A stretch of 64,000 nt of DNA from JAHFUA01 sp963733935 (GTDB taxonomy: Bacteria > Acidobacteriota > Terriglobia > Terriglobales > Acidobacteriaceae), in contig CAVTEQ010000006.1 of NCBI GenBank assembly GCA_963733935.1, positions 62,001 through 126,000 on the forward strand, written 5' to 3'. Position 1 is the stretch's first letter, and each line of letters opens with the position of its first letter. The translations under genes were made by a program, and so were the position numbers. A model generated the notes under the pieces. It saw only the letters and a program-made list of their open reading frames with translations, searched no databases and was not told the DNA's origin. Shown here in pieces: positions 17,245 to 26,037 of the stretch.

Positions 17245-18651
17245 ATGCAACGCGAAGGAAGCCTTGTCGTCAACATCCTGCTTGCCGTGGTCGTGATGTG
17301 CTCCTGCGCAGTCGCAGAGGACAAGGGCCGGCCTAGCGTGCAAGCGCCGACGGCCTACAAGGAGCTGCGCAATTGGAAGCCGAGCGAACCCGGCGATCAG
17401 CTCGGCAAAGGAAACTGGTGGGAGCGATTCAACGATCCGGAACTCAACCGGTTGGAAGAGTCGCTCAACATCTCCAACCAGAACGTCGCGGCGGCGATAG
17501 CGAACGTCGAGGCCGCGCGCGCAATCGTGCGCCAGTCTCGGTCGCAATACTTTCCTCTCGTGACGGCAGGTCCTTCTTTCGCGCGGTCACGCGTGCCGGC
17601 TGACCCCAATGGCAGGACGGTCAGCACCTACGCAGCGACCGTCGACGCTTCTTGGGAGCCTGACGTCTTTGGTCGAGTCAGAGCCGCGGTCAGGGTCGGC
17701 AGGTACGGCCTCCAGGTAAACATTGCGGACCTGCAGAACGTGCGCCTCTCGGCACAAGCGGAGCTTGCGGTGGACTACTTCGGACTGCGGACGCAGGACG
17801 ATCTCCAACAAATCCTCGATGCCACTGCGACCAGCTACCAGGAGGCGCTCGATGTGGCCCGCGCCCGGTATACTGCCGGCCTCGATTCCGACGAAGCAGT
17901 CGCGCAAGCCGAGACGCAACTGCAGACGACGCGCGCTCAAGCGGTGAACGTCGGCGTTCTTCGCGCCCAATATGAGCGCGCCATCGCAGTCTTGACCGGA
18001 CAGGCGCCTTCGAACTTCGTCCTGGCCCCACAGGTAATCGCGCTCAATCCACCTGCGGTTCCCGTTGGCATTCCATCCGAACTGTTGGAGCGCCGTCCGG
18101 ACATCGCTGCCGAGGAGCGTGCCGTCATGCAAGCCAACGCTCAGGTCGGCGTGGCCAAGAAAGCTTTCTTTCCCACACTCCTGCTCACCGCGAGCGGCGG
18201 ATTCCAAAGTACGTCGGCTGCAGATTGGTTCAATTGGCCGAACCGCGTCTGGTCGGTCGGCACCAGCCTCGCCGAGACCATCTTCGACGGCGGATCACGC
18301 CGCGCGACGGTGCAGCAGTTTCAAGCGACGTACGAGGCGACCGTCGCCAATTATCGGCAGACCGTGCTCATCGCGTTCCAGCAGGTGGAGGACAATCTCG
18401 CAGCCGTTCGCATTTTGTCCGACGTAATCCATGAGCAGGACTCAGCAGTCGAATCGGCAAGAAGAACACTTGGAGAAGCCGATGTTCGATATCGTTCCGG
18501 CATCGATCCGTACCTGAACGTGATCACCGCCCAAACCTCTCTCCTCAACGCTCAGGAGGCGGCTTTGACGTTCCGGCAACAGCAGATCACGGCAAGCGTG
18601 AACTTGATCAGGGCCCTGGGTGGTGGATGGGATATTTCCCAACTCTACTAA
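17245..18651 (+). CDS. TolC/NodT-family outer-membrane factor
   Basis: 468 residues with a signal peptide (about 1-25). Two OEP repeats of long helices and strands: NWWERFNDPELNRLEESLN is the classic NodT/OprM beginning, SELLERRPDIAAEERAVMQA opens the second repeat, and DVRYRSGIDPYLNVITAQTS the end. No cysteine follows the predicted cleavage site to make it a clear lipoprotein, apart from MCSCAVAE near residue 20, which could be a lipobox. It forms the exit duct of the pump. It starts one base after the adaptor stop. Confidence 0.87.
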   Translation: MQREGSLVVNILLAVVVMCSCAVAEDKGRPSVQAPTAYKELRNWKPSEPGDQLGKGNWWERFNDPELNRLEESLNISNQNVAAAIANVEAARAIVRQSRSQYFPLVTAGPSFARSRVPADPNGRTVSTYAATVDASWEPDVFGRVRAAVRVGRYGLQVNIADLQNVRLSAQAELAVDYFGLRTQDDLQQILDATATSYQEALDVARARYTAGLDSDEAVAQAETQLQTTRAQAVNVGVLRAQYERAIAVLTGQAPSNFVLAPQVIALNPPAVPVGIPSELLERRPDIAAEERAVMQANAQVGVAKKAFFPTLLLTASGGFQSTSAADWFNWPNRVWSVGTSLAETIFDGGSRRATVQQFQATYEATVANYRQTVLIAFQQVEDNLAAVRILSDVIHEQDSAVESARRTLGEADVRYRSGIDPYLNVITAQTSLLNAQEAALTFRQQQITASVNLIRALGGGWDISQLY

Positions 18652-18710
18652 CCTCGCGCTGCGGCACGGGGTTCAAAACTCAACTCCAAAAAACAAGAAG
18701 GAGAATTCAA

Positions 18711-19313
18711 ATGAATACCGAGATCACAATCCATCCGAAGCTGCAGCATTGCGGGCTGACAACAGGCAACCTCGACGGCATGCTTGAGTGGTACGGCAAG
18801 GTGCTGGGCATGACCGTGAACAAGCGCGTGGCGGCGCCTGCCGGAACACCGTTCAAGACTGTGGCATTTGCCAGCAACGATGAGGTCAATCACCGCCTTT
18901 CGTTCTTTGAAACACCCGGTCTCCCGAACGATGCTGACAAAGACCGTCATGCACGGGTGCAACATATCGCTTTTGAATACGAGACACTCGACGATCTGCT
19001 CGGCACCTACATCCGGCTCAAGAAACTGGGCATCCCGCTACTGTGGGCCGCGGACCAGTTCATTCAGACGGCTCTGTATTACGAGGATCCCGACGGAAAC
19101 ATCATCGAGCTGAACGTCAACAACTTTACCGACGACTGGACAGTTACCGAGCAGCTCAAGCAATTGCCTTCCCGCCTGCACATGAATGTCGATCCGGAGA
19201 AGATGATCGCGGCGCGCAAGGCAGGTGCCTCAGCTTGGGAGATTCATGAACGCGCCGTGGCCGGAGAGTTCAGTCCGGCAACATCGTACGCTCTGCATAC
19301 AAGCCGCTGGTAA
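18711..19313 (+). CDS. VOC-family dioxygenase-like protein
   Basis: 200 residues. It resembles extradiol dioxygenases of the vicinal-oxygen-chelate family: HCGLTTGNLDGMLEWYGKVL at the start, HIAFEYETLDDLLGTY in the middle and ALYYEDPDGNIIELNVNNF. Candidate metal ligands are His17, the His of QHIAFEY and the Glu of IIELN. The likely substrate is an aromatic diol, but this is inference. AAGGAG lies 7 bases before the ATG. It is 59 bases after the channel gene with no clear terminator between, so it may belong to the sigma-54 operon. Confidence 0.75.
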   Translation: MNTEITIHPKLQHCGLTTGNLDGMLEWYGKVLGMTVNKRVAAPAGTPFKTVAFASNDEVNHRLSFFETPGLPNDADKDRHARVQHIAFEYETLDDLLGTYIRLKKLGIPLLWAADQFIQTALYYEDPDGNIIELNVNNFTDDWTVTEQLKQLPSRLHMNVDPEKMIAARKAGASAWEIHERAVAGEFSPATSYALHTSRW

Positions 19314-19338
19314 TCGTCAGGAAAGCAGGCGTTCTGGG

Positions 19339-20265
19339 GTGAAATCCAAGACTACCACCGCTGCGCGCGTTCTTCTCGGGATCGTGTTCTTCAAATACCG
19401 TGAAGTCAACTGTAGCCGGATGGCCTACATCGACGAAGGCGACGGCGACGCGATCGTATTTCAGCACGGCCAGCCGACATCGTCATATGTGTGGCGAAAC
19501 ATCATGCCGCACTTGGAAGGAATGGGACGCCTTGTTGCCTGCGACCTGATTGGCATGGGCGGTTCGGACAAGCTCGACCCGTCGCTGGGGCCGGACCGCT
19601 ACAGGCTCGCCAATCACCGGAGGTATCTCTATGATTTATGGGATCAGCTAGATCTCGGAAATCGCGTACTGCTCGTTCTGGACGACTGGGGCGCAGTACT
19701 TGGATTTGATTGGGGCCGCCACAACAGCGAGCGCGTGCGAAGCATCGTTCACATGGAAGCCGTCCCAGCCCCTTTGGACTGGCCGGACATTCCCGAAGAA
19801 GCGCACCCCCTATTCAAAGCGCTCCGCTCGCCCGAAGGCGAGCGACTGGTGCTGCAAGAGAACATATTCATCGAGAAGATTCTGCCGCAAGCGGTCCTGC
19901 GGCAGTTAACGGGAGACGAACTGAATACTTACCGGCAACAGTACTACGACAACCATCCGATCTTGTTTTCAGATGGAGAAACTAGCCTCAAGCAGGGAAT
20001 TCGGTTCGCTGAAATGCTGGCCAATGGTTACAACAGGTTGAAAGGAGCACTGCTTTCCTGGACCGCGATTGATCTTGCGGCTCTGCAGTCTTCCATCAAA
20101 GCGCAGGTGCCGGCTGCGGTTGAGGAACAAGTGGCTCGCGCCAAGGCCAAGACGCTCCGCGCCCTCGGTGAATGGAAGGAGGCCTGCGAAGTCGAGAAAC
20201 CATACGTTCTCGCTAACTTTGAAAAGCTTCGCTCCTCTCGCTCGGGGGGGGCAGTCTGCGGGTGA
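19339..20265 (+). CDS. Haloalkane-dehalogenase-like alpha/beta hydrolase with atypical C-terminus
   Basis: 308 residues from a GTG at 19339. The first two thirds match haloalkane dehalogenases: MAYIDEGDGDAIVFQHGQPT with the oxyanion region, ACDLIGMGGSDK, and the nucleophile elbow VLDDWGAVLGFDW with Asp in place of Ser. In dehalogenases a proline- and acid-rich stretch and the catalytic His follow; here the last 100 or so residues (from about LFSDGETSLKQGIRFAEML) are alanine- and lysine-rich helices without the family pattern, so the catalytic His was not found. It may be a chimera or a frameshifted gene. It follows the second VOC gene by 25 bases. Confidence 0.65.
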   Translation: MKSKTTTAARVLLGIVFFKYREVNCSRMAYIDEGDGDAIVFQHGQPTSSYVWRNIMPHLEGMGRLVACDLIGMGGSDKLDPSLGPDRYRLANHRRYLYDLWDQLDLGNRVLLVLDDWGAVLGFDWGRHNSERVRSIVHMEAVPAPLDWPDIPEEAHPLFKALRSPEGERLVLQENIFIEKILPQAVLRQLTGDELNTYRQQYYDNHPILFSDGETSLKQGIRFAEMLANGYNRLKGALLSWTAIDLAALQSSIKAQVPAAVEEQVARAKAKTLRALGEWKEACEVEKPYVLANFEKLRSSRSGGAVCG

Positions 20266-20268
20266 CTA

Positions 20269-20295
20269 GCTAGCAAGTACCCGGGGGCAGCTTGT
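20269..20295 (+). repeat. 27-base direct repeat, copy 1
   Basis: GCTAGCAAGTACCCGGGGGC followed by AGCTTGT, beginning three bases after the hydrolase stop; near-identical copy at 20697-20723. The 400 bases between hold no gene I can support. Confidence 0.5.
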
Positions 20296-20696
20296 ATTCC
20301 AGGAGAGAGGGTTTTGCTCACTGGGACCTTCGAGCGAGTGGGTAAACCGAACTCCGGCAGTTGGATATTGCTCGGGAACTTGATACCGGCATCATGGCGG
20401 CCGAATCACCTGAAGTCGGGTGATGACGCAAACCCAAAAAGCCCCAAGGGGCGAACTTCTGAGGCGAAGACATACCTTTCGGCTTAGGAAGTTGCCAGAT
20501 TATTTGACAATCGATTATAGCGGCCCGCCGGTCGCACTGCCCTCTCGTTTTCTTTGCGTGTCACGCAAACCACGAAAACTAAATCAGTTCGACCGGCGAC
20601 CGCTGCAGCCCGAGCATTTTGCGAAATCTTGCCCGCGCAATAGGCATTAATCATCGCGGGCTTACGAGGTACGCGCGCGGGAGGGAGGGAGGACAA

Positions 20697-20723
20697 GCTA
20701 GCAAGTACCCCGGGGCCAGCTTA
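20697..20723 (+). repeat. 27-base direct repeat, copy 2
   Basis: GCTAGCAAGTACCCCGGGGC followed by CAGCTTA. The pair could mark the edges of an insertion or deletion. Confidence 0.5.
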
Positions 20724-20854
20724 TGTCTGCCGAGTATCAATTCATGGGCGGTCCCGGACGGAGGTGTTCGCCCTGTGGGGCATAACCGCGCGTGCAATCA
20801 GAGTCATCGCCGAGCTGGCTCCGGCGCCGGATATGATGGACCTCCAGCCCGGAC

Positions 20855-21001
20855 AGCCATGCTTCATTCCTCTTCGTGTTCTGGGTGCAGCGGCAGACAT
20901 CCACGACCTCGGCCAGCGGGACGGTGGTCACCATCAACGACACGGCGCCTACGGGTGACCGGTACAACCTGAGCCTTTGCGAGGTGCTGCCGGCGCAATA
21001 G
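20855..21001 (+). pseudogene. C-terminal remnant of a secreted Ig-like repeat protein
   Basis: The frame ending at TAG 20999-21001 reads FVFWVQRQTSTTSASGTVVT then INDTAPTGDRYNLSLCEVLP, the typical end of acidobacterial secreted proteins with beta-sandwich repeats. No start or body of the gene is present upstream. Confidence 0.45.
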
Positions 21002-21022
21002 CTGTCAACGGTCCTGTGGAGG

Positions 21023-21056
21023 AAGGAAGGCCGGGGCGGATGCTCCGGCCTTCCTT
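21023..21056. terminator. Strong hairpin, probable terminator
   Basis: AAGGAAGGCCGG (21023-21034) pairs perfectly with CCGGCCTTCCTT (21045-21056) around a 10-base loop, 20 bases after the pseudogene stop. The T-tract is weak. Confidence 0.55.
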
Positions 21057-21207
21057 GCCTGCAACCTGCAACGGCGAGATCCAATGATGGTCAAAGTCCT
21101 GCTATCGCCGATTACGAAGCCATAGCGACTGGACTTGTGAGCGGATATCCCCCATCCAACTCAGGGGACATAGTCAACTTTGGCGGAGCGTGCTTCCCGA
21201 GCAAGGC

Positions 21208-21591
21208 CTACGCAATCGCAGCCAAATGTCTCAACAACACCGCAGTCGGTTGCCCTTTGGTGATGAACGCATCCACGGCCGATGAGGCGCGTTCGGGCAC
21301 GTCGATCTGGCCGGAAAGCATGAGGATGGGGACTTGCGGATGTGTGCGCCGGATCTCGCGGGCCACTGCCTCTCCATTCATCTCCGGCATACCGTAGTCC
21401 AGGATCACAAGTTGGATGGGATGCTGCTGGAGGAGCCGCAGGCCGATTCTGCCGCTGCTGGCCGTGATCACCTCGTAGCCGGCGGCCTTTAGGATGAGCT
21501 TACGGGCATGAAGGCCCCGGCGGTGATCGTCAATACAAAGAATGAGCTTCTTGCGGTTGGACTGCGGCGACACCTTGGCTGGGGATGGCAT
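21208..21591 (-). CDS. Single-domain response regulator (CheY-like)
   Basis: 127 residues from the ATG at 21591, with GAGGT about 10 bases upstream. One receiver domain: acidic pocket CIDDHRRG, phospho-acceptor Asp in VILDYGMPEMNGE, Thr/Ser position MLSGQ, and Lys in AFITKGQ. No output domain, so it acts through a partner or as a phosphate relay. No histidine kinase is adjacent. It is followed on the plus strand by 250 bases without a gene. Confidence 0.85.
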   Translation of the reverse strand: MPSPAKVSPQSNRKKLILCIDDHRRGLHARKLILKAAGYEVITASSGRIGLRLLQQHPIQLVILDYGMPEMNGEAVAREIRRTHPQVPILMLSGQIDVPERASSAVDAFITKGQPTAVLLRHLAAIA

Positions 21592-21868
21592 CGTACGCCT
21601 ACCTCTTGAGAACAATTACCGGGCAACGGAATGAGGGTATGTTGACACTGCTTGGTGGGAAGTCAATGCCCGAAAATGGGGCAGTCCGGTAGCCCTGCTT
21701 CCCTGCCCTAGGTATTGAGATTCGGTTATGAGGTTCAGCGCGACGCCCTGACGTTCAAAGTCCCCCTCTGAAATCTCTTGGACGGGCGTACAATGCTTGC
21801 CTTTTAGAAATCAAGGAAGGAAAGGCTGAGTCACTCGCTCGGACGCTTGTGGCAGCTAAGCACACGGT

Positions 21869-21955
21869 ATGCCCAAAAGAAAATCATATCGAGACCTGAC
21901 CGAAGGAATTATTCGACTCCAGCCAACTCTTCGAGAAGCGGGAGCCACAAGCTGA
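21869..21955 (+). CDS. Candidate 28-residue small ORF upstream of methyltransferase/radical SAM genes
   Basis: ATG 21869 to TGA 21955. It begins MPKRKSYRDLTEGIIRLQPT and ends REAGATS. It lies 33 bases before the methyltransferase gene on the same strand. No strong ribosome site is visible, and no similarity is recognised. It is listed because short peptides next to a radical SAM/SPASM enzyme and a methyltransferase can be modified precursors; no Cys is present. Confidence 0.25.
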   Translation: MPKRKSYRDLTEGIIRLQPTLREAGATS

Positions 21956-21988
21956 GCGGCGCCCGCCAGCTAGGCAAGGTGGGGTCGC

Positions 21989-22816
21989 ATGAACATGAAG
22001 ATGACCGGCAAGGACGACGGCGAGCGCTTCCAAGGCGGCGCGCACAAGTATGCCGCCTATCTCGGGACGCCTGAGGGGCGTTTGCGCTCCGACTTGGCTT
22101 TTGCCAACTTGGAGGATTTCCTTCCCCCGCGGCCGGCCAAGGACTCGTTGTTTGCACTAGATCTCGGGTGCGGCACGGGAGCGATGGCGGTTCGCCTGGC
22201 GCGACTTGGCATTCACGTCACGCTGCTCGATTCCTCTCAGGAGATGCTGGAGATCGCGACGCGCAGTGCACGGGAAGCAGGGGTTACCGAAAAGATCGTA
22301 TTGAAACACGGCGACGCTGACCAAATGGCGAACCTGTTCCGCGCCGGATCGTTCGACCTGATTCTTTGCCACAACATCCTGGAATATGTCGATGACCCAG
22401 CTACTTTGTTGCGCGGCGCGGCTCGCGCGTTACGCGATTCATCGGCGATACTGTCCGTCCTCGTGCGCAATCAGGCAGGCGAGGTGTTGAAGGCCGCTAT
22501 CCGAGCGGGTGATCTGGCCGCAGCGGAAAATAGCCTAACCGCTGAGTCGGGACAGGAGTCTCTCTACGGAAGCAAGGTGCGACTATTTAGGTCGGACAGT
22601 CTGCAAGACATGCTGAAAGCGGCATCGCTGGCCATGATTGCCGAGCGGGGTATACGCGTCGTTGCTGATTATTTGCCGCCACGAGTTTCTCGCATCGAAG
22701 AGTATGAGAGGATTTTTGAGCTGGAGCGCAAGCTGGGCAGTCGACCAGAGTTTATTGCAGTCTCCCGCTACATACACTATCTTGCGCGTTGCTCAGTTCT
22801 CGAGGGTCCCGCTTGA
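21989..22816 (+). CDS. SAM-dependent methyltransferase (class I)
   Basis: 275 residues. The SAM-binding motif LDLGCGTGAMAVRLA (about 54-68), acidic motif II LLDSSQEM, motif post-II HGDADQM and motif IV FDLILCHNILEYVDDP are all present, as in CmoM/SmtA-like small-molecule or tRNA methyltransferases. The N-terminus carries a GERFQGGAHKYAAYL element seen in CmoM relatives. The ATG at 21989 has AAGGTGGGG upstream. Its stop overlaps the radical SAM start, so the two proteins are translationally coupled and may act on the same substrate. Confidence 0.8.
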   Translation: MNMKMTGKDDGERFQGGAHKYAAYLGTPEGRLRSDLAFANLEDFLPPRPAKDSLFALDLGCGTGAMAVRLARLGIHVTLLDSSQEMLEIATRSAREAGVTEKIVLKHGDADQMANLFRAGSFDLILCHNILEYVDDPATLLRGAARALRDSSAILSVLVRNQAGEVLKAAIRAGDLAAAENSLTAESGQESLYGSKVRLFRSDSLQDMLKAASLAMIAERGIRVVADYLPPRVSRIEEYERIFELERKLGSRPEFIAVSRYIHYLARCSVLEGPA

Positions 22817-23871
22817 ACAACGCTACAGCCCAATCTTCATCCACCACACCTGGCGTCACGGCGCCTGAAGCCTCGATTTCGCTCGGGCTCGGGCTCACCA
22901 ATGAGTGTAACCTCAGCTGTGCCTTCTGCTACCGCGATCCGACTCGCGCCGATCGTCTCTCCCTAGATCAAGTGAAAGCGGTCATGGAACGCCTGCCCGT
23001 GCGCTCGGTGAATCTCGGCACCGGTGAGAACGGCATGCATCCAGAGTTCAAGGCAATACTGGCGTACTTGCAAACGAAACCGATCAAGCTGACCATCACT
23101 TCCAACGGTCATAGTATTGCCGGTCTGGAAGACAATGAACTGTCTGCCTTCCACAACATCGAGTTCTCTCTCGATTACCCGACACAAGCGGAACAGGATG
23201 CACAGCGCGGGCATGGCAATTGGGCGCTCATCCACCAGCAGGCAGAACGGTGCGTGAGGCTTGCTATTCCTGTAACCATCATTGCCGTCATGATGAAGTC
23301 GAACTACTTGCGTCTAGCGGATGTGGCTCGAATAGCCAAACAGTTTGACGCTCCCTTGCGAGTGAACGTGTACCAGGCCGTGCGATCGGACATCTATGCA
23401 CTGAGCTACGAACAGTACTGGGAGGGATTCCGACGCCTCTTTGCGGAGACGGACGTGATCGCCATTAGCGAGCCGCTGGTTCGCGCAATGGCGGGGCTCC
23501 CACCGCTCCGAGCAGGATGCGGCGTAAGCACCGTACGAGTGACACCAAGAGCCACAACCCAGCCCTGCGTTTATTGGTCAGGTTCGGGTGAGCCGCTGTC
23601 AGATTTGATCTGTGCCGGGAGCGACATCCTGAGCTCAACACCCTTCCAGCAGGCCCGGACTCTTCCCGAGGCATGTCAGCCCTGCGCATTCCGGGAGTCA
23701 TGCCATGGAGGATGTGCCGGACGACGACACATTCAGGGCGCACTACCTCAGCCGGACTGCTACTGTCCGATCATCCGCGGGGAACGACCGACCTTGCAGA
23801 TCCGGATGGCCGCGAATCGCGATCTCCCCAAGCTGAGCAGTTCGTGTACGACTATCGTGATCGCTCAGTAG
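22813..23871 (+). CDS. Radical SAM protein with SPASM-type C-terminal cysteines
   Basis: 352 residues from a TTG that overlaps the methyltransferase stop (TTGA), with GAGGG 6 bases upstream. The radical SAM cluster motif CNLSCAFC lies near residue 33, followed by a GTGENGMHPEF segment at the usual SAM-binding (GGE-like) place. After the TIM barrel, cysteines in RAGCGVSTV, QPCVYW, CQPCAFRESCHGGC and CYCP fit auxiliary [4Fe-4S] clusters of SPASM/Twitch type. Such enzymes modify peptides or cofactors. The substrate is unknown; no classical precursor or maturation protease is adjacent. Confidence 0.85.
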   Translation: MNNATAQSSSTTPGVTAPEASISLGLGLTNECNLSCAFCYRDPTRADRLSLDQVKAVMERLPVRSVNLGTGENGMHPEFKAILAYLQTKPIKLTITSNGHSIAGLEDNELSAFHNIEFSLDYPTQAEQDAQRGHGNWALIHQQAERCVRLAIPVTIIAVMMKSNYLRLADVARIAKQFDAPLRVNVYQAVRSDIYALSYEQYWEGFRRLFAETDVIAISEPLVRAMAGLPPLRAGCGVSTVRVTPRATTQPCVYWSGSGEPLSDLICAGSDILSSTPFQQARTLPEACQPCAFRESCHGGCAGRRHIQGALPQPDCYCPIIRGERPTLQIRMAANRDLPKLSSSCTTIVIAQ

Positions 23872-23902
23872 TCCAATTCTTCCCGAAACATCAGCAGGTC
23901 GT

Positions 23903-24637
23903 TTATTCCGCTTTCACCCAGGTGTCCGAGCCCGCCAGCTTAACCGCCACGTCCGTCAAAGTGAGGTGCATGGGCTTGCCGTCGGCGGTGCCGCGGTGCT
24001 CCGTTGACACCAGCAGAGGACCTGCCTTTTTGTAGCCTGCCCAACTTGCGATGACGAGGCTTGGCTTCGCACTCCCCCCGTGGTGGAAGACCAATTGCTG
24101 GACACGATTGTCTTTGCCGATATAAAGGTCCCATGTGTCGCCGGGAGTATAACCACCCTCCGAGGGATACTTCACCGAGACTAGCTGGGCCGAGCCATTG
24201 CCCTGCGGCAGCTTGTGCATTCCCTGATCAGTAATGGTTGCGCTTGTGTCCCAGTAAGCATGAAACAGGAACAGAAGCCAATAATTGTCGTTGACGAAAC
24301 CGGGCTCGATGTCGTCCTTCACATTGGCAGGCTGGCTGCTCAGTGCAGAACGAACGTACGTAGCTTTTACGGGCTTGCCATCCTTACCTTTTCCTTCATA
24401 AGACACCTTGCCGGTCTTGGGCTCCCACTCCCACGCGCGGGAGAGATTCAATCCAGGCAACTGCAGGTTGAAGGTGTAGCGGATTGCTTCGATTTGCCCG
24501 AACGAATCAAGGCCATAAGTCTTGGCAAGCTGTTCGGCGATGGGCGGGCGTGTCTGCGCCCAAGAGGTTGCAACAAGGACCAGCACCCCAAAGACCAGCA
24601 GAAGGCGTATCGCTGTATTCCAGCGCGAATTTGTCAT
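23903..24637 (-). CDS. Secreted protein of unknown function
   Basis: 244 residues from the ATG at 24637, preferred because AGGAGG lies just upstream. Signal peptide about 1-28 (LLLVFGVLVLVATSWAQ). The rest is a beta-rich domain (FNLQLPGLNLSRAWEWEPKT, DLYIGKDNRVQQLVFHHGGS) resembling outer-membrane lipoprotein-sorting-like or DUF6503-type folds that bind hydrophobic groups; assignment is tentative. It converges with the radical SAM gene and lies 110 bases after the mannosyltransferase-like gene. Confidence 0.6.
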   Translation of the reverse strand: MTNSRWNTAIRLLLVFGVLVLVATSWAQTRPPIAEQLAKTYGLDSFGQIEAIRYTFNLQLPGLNLSRAWEWEPKTGKVSYEGKGKDGKPVKATYVRSALSSQPANVKDDIEPGFVNDNYWLLFLFHAYWDTSATITDQGMHKLPQGNGSAQLVSVKYPSEGGYTPGDTWDLYIGKDNRVQQLVFHHGGSAKPSLVIASWAGYKKAGPLLVSTEHRGTADGKPMHLTLTDVAVKLAGSDTWVKAE

Positions 24638-24747
24638 GGAGGTCCTCCTTCGTGGATTCAATGATGGATTTGGATGATGGGGAGGGGCTCCAGGATACGG
24701 AGAAGTACGTCAGCAACACCTTGGTCGCGCATCCAGACCCAAGGCGG

Positions 24748-26037
24748 CTAGTCGGTTGAGCGCTGCGGCGCGGCCGGTCGAGTGATTCGGCGCAACAGGA
24801 TGATCGCAGCGGTCATTGCGACGGATCCGTATTCCAGCAGCATAATCCAGCCGGGAACTAACCACGGACGCCCAACTGTACGCAGATGCCAAACGATGTA
24901 CGTGGGGATAATGCTCACCGTCCAGATGATGATCGGCAGCGTTGAGATCGACGCCATGAACGGGAGCAGCCAGAGCAGGTACCAGGGATATACAACCGGC
25001 GCACATAGAAGCGATGCTGCCATTGGCCAAGCAAACGCGTCCAACGACCATGCCGCGGAAGTTCTTCTCAGCCACACTGCGGTGAGCAGGCCTCCGAGGA
25101 CTGCCAGCCCAACTGCAAGCTGGGGAGACGCCACTCGCTCGAGGGCTGCAAACACCGGATCATTAAAACGGAAACTCTGGACATACCTGCCGAGCGAGCC
25201 GATCGGAATCTGCCCGCGCTTGAGAAATGGTATGTATAGGAGTCCAAACACGACTGCTGCCAGTGCACCGTCGCGCATGCGAATCCGCTTCCAGTAGAGT
25301 GGCAGTAGTACGATCGGCAGCAATTTCACCGCAACAGCCAGTCCAAATGCCATGGCTGCCACGGCACGCCAGCGTCTCAGCAGCGCGGCCGCGGACACCA
25401 ACAGCAGCAACACGCCAACAATATCGATGTGACCGCTGCCCGCAACTTCGGTCGCCAGCAGCGGATGCCATGCATAGGCCAGCACCCAGTGCACTCCCTG
25501 CCCGGTGCGGCGCAAGACGTCGAGCAAAATGAGAACAATGGCCCAATCGCAAACTACAAATGCGACTTTCAGCGCAAAGACAGACTCATGAATCGCGGTT
25601 ACGGCACGGAAAAAAAGCTCGGCGCCTGCCGGATAAGGGCTGGGTAGATCCGGATGGTTCAGCGTGCGCGTCTCGGTTGTGTGCAATGCTTCGAGCGCAG
25701 GATCGTTGGGAACGACAAGATAGGGGTTATAGCCGAGCCGCTGCACGCGGCCATCCCACAAATATCGATGAATATCATCGTCGGAACCCGACGGCATCCG
25801 CAGGAATACAACCTGCCACAGAGCAGCCAGCGCCAGCCCCACGACGATGACGCGCCGGGGGAAACTGGGGGTGAGGAAGAATTCACGAATCGCAAGGAGG
25901 TACGCAATGCTGGCAGCGCCCAGCGGGATCAGGAACGACGGCGCACCCATCCTGCTGAATTCTCGCGAGCAGATCGCCAACGCCACCAACAGAATGGCGC
26001 CGAGGCCGTACAGCCTGTGGGAGGGAGTAAGCTTCAC
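24748..26037 (-). CDS. GT87/DUF2029-type membrane glycosyltransferase
   Basis: 429 residues with about ten to twelve membrane helices. GSDDDIHRYLWDGRVQRLGY is the GT-C catalytic first loop with acidic residues; NPYLVVPNDPALE and AYAWHPLLATEVAGSGH are typical of polyprenol-phosphate-mannose-dependent mannosyltransferases (DUF2029). The start is placed at a GTG at 26037 overlapping the previous stop (GTGA); a longer in-frame start at 26082 would overlap by 49 bases. It probably transfers a sugar to a lipid or glycan at the outer face of the membrane. Confidence 0.8.
   Translation of the reverse strand: MKLTPSHRLYGLGAILLVALAICSREFSRMGAPSFLIPLGAASIAYLLAIREFFLTPSFPRRVIVVGLALAALWQVVFLRMPSGSDDDIHRYLWDGRVQRLGYNPYLVVPNDPALEALHTTETRTLNHPDLPSPYPAGAELFFRAVTAIHESVFALKVAFVVCDWAIVLILLDVLRRTGQGVHWVLAYAWHPLLATEVAGSGHIDIVGVLLLLVSAAALLRRWRAVAAMAFGLAVAVKLLPIVLLPLYWKRIRMRDGALAAVVFGLLYIPFLKRGQIPIGSLGRYVQSFRFNDPVFAALERVASPQLAVGLAVLGGLLTAVWLRRTSAAWSLDAFAWPMAASLLCAPVVYPWYLLWLLPFMASISTLPIIIWTVSIIPTYIVWHLRTVGRPWLVPGWIMLLEYGSVAMTAAIILLRRITRPAAPQRSTD

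Noticed and set aside
21001..21010. Single CTGTCAA half-sites elsewhere (for example 21003, 46796, 59262)
   Set aside because: Single 7-base matches are expected by chance and none is paired or near a -24/-12 element.
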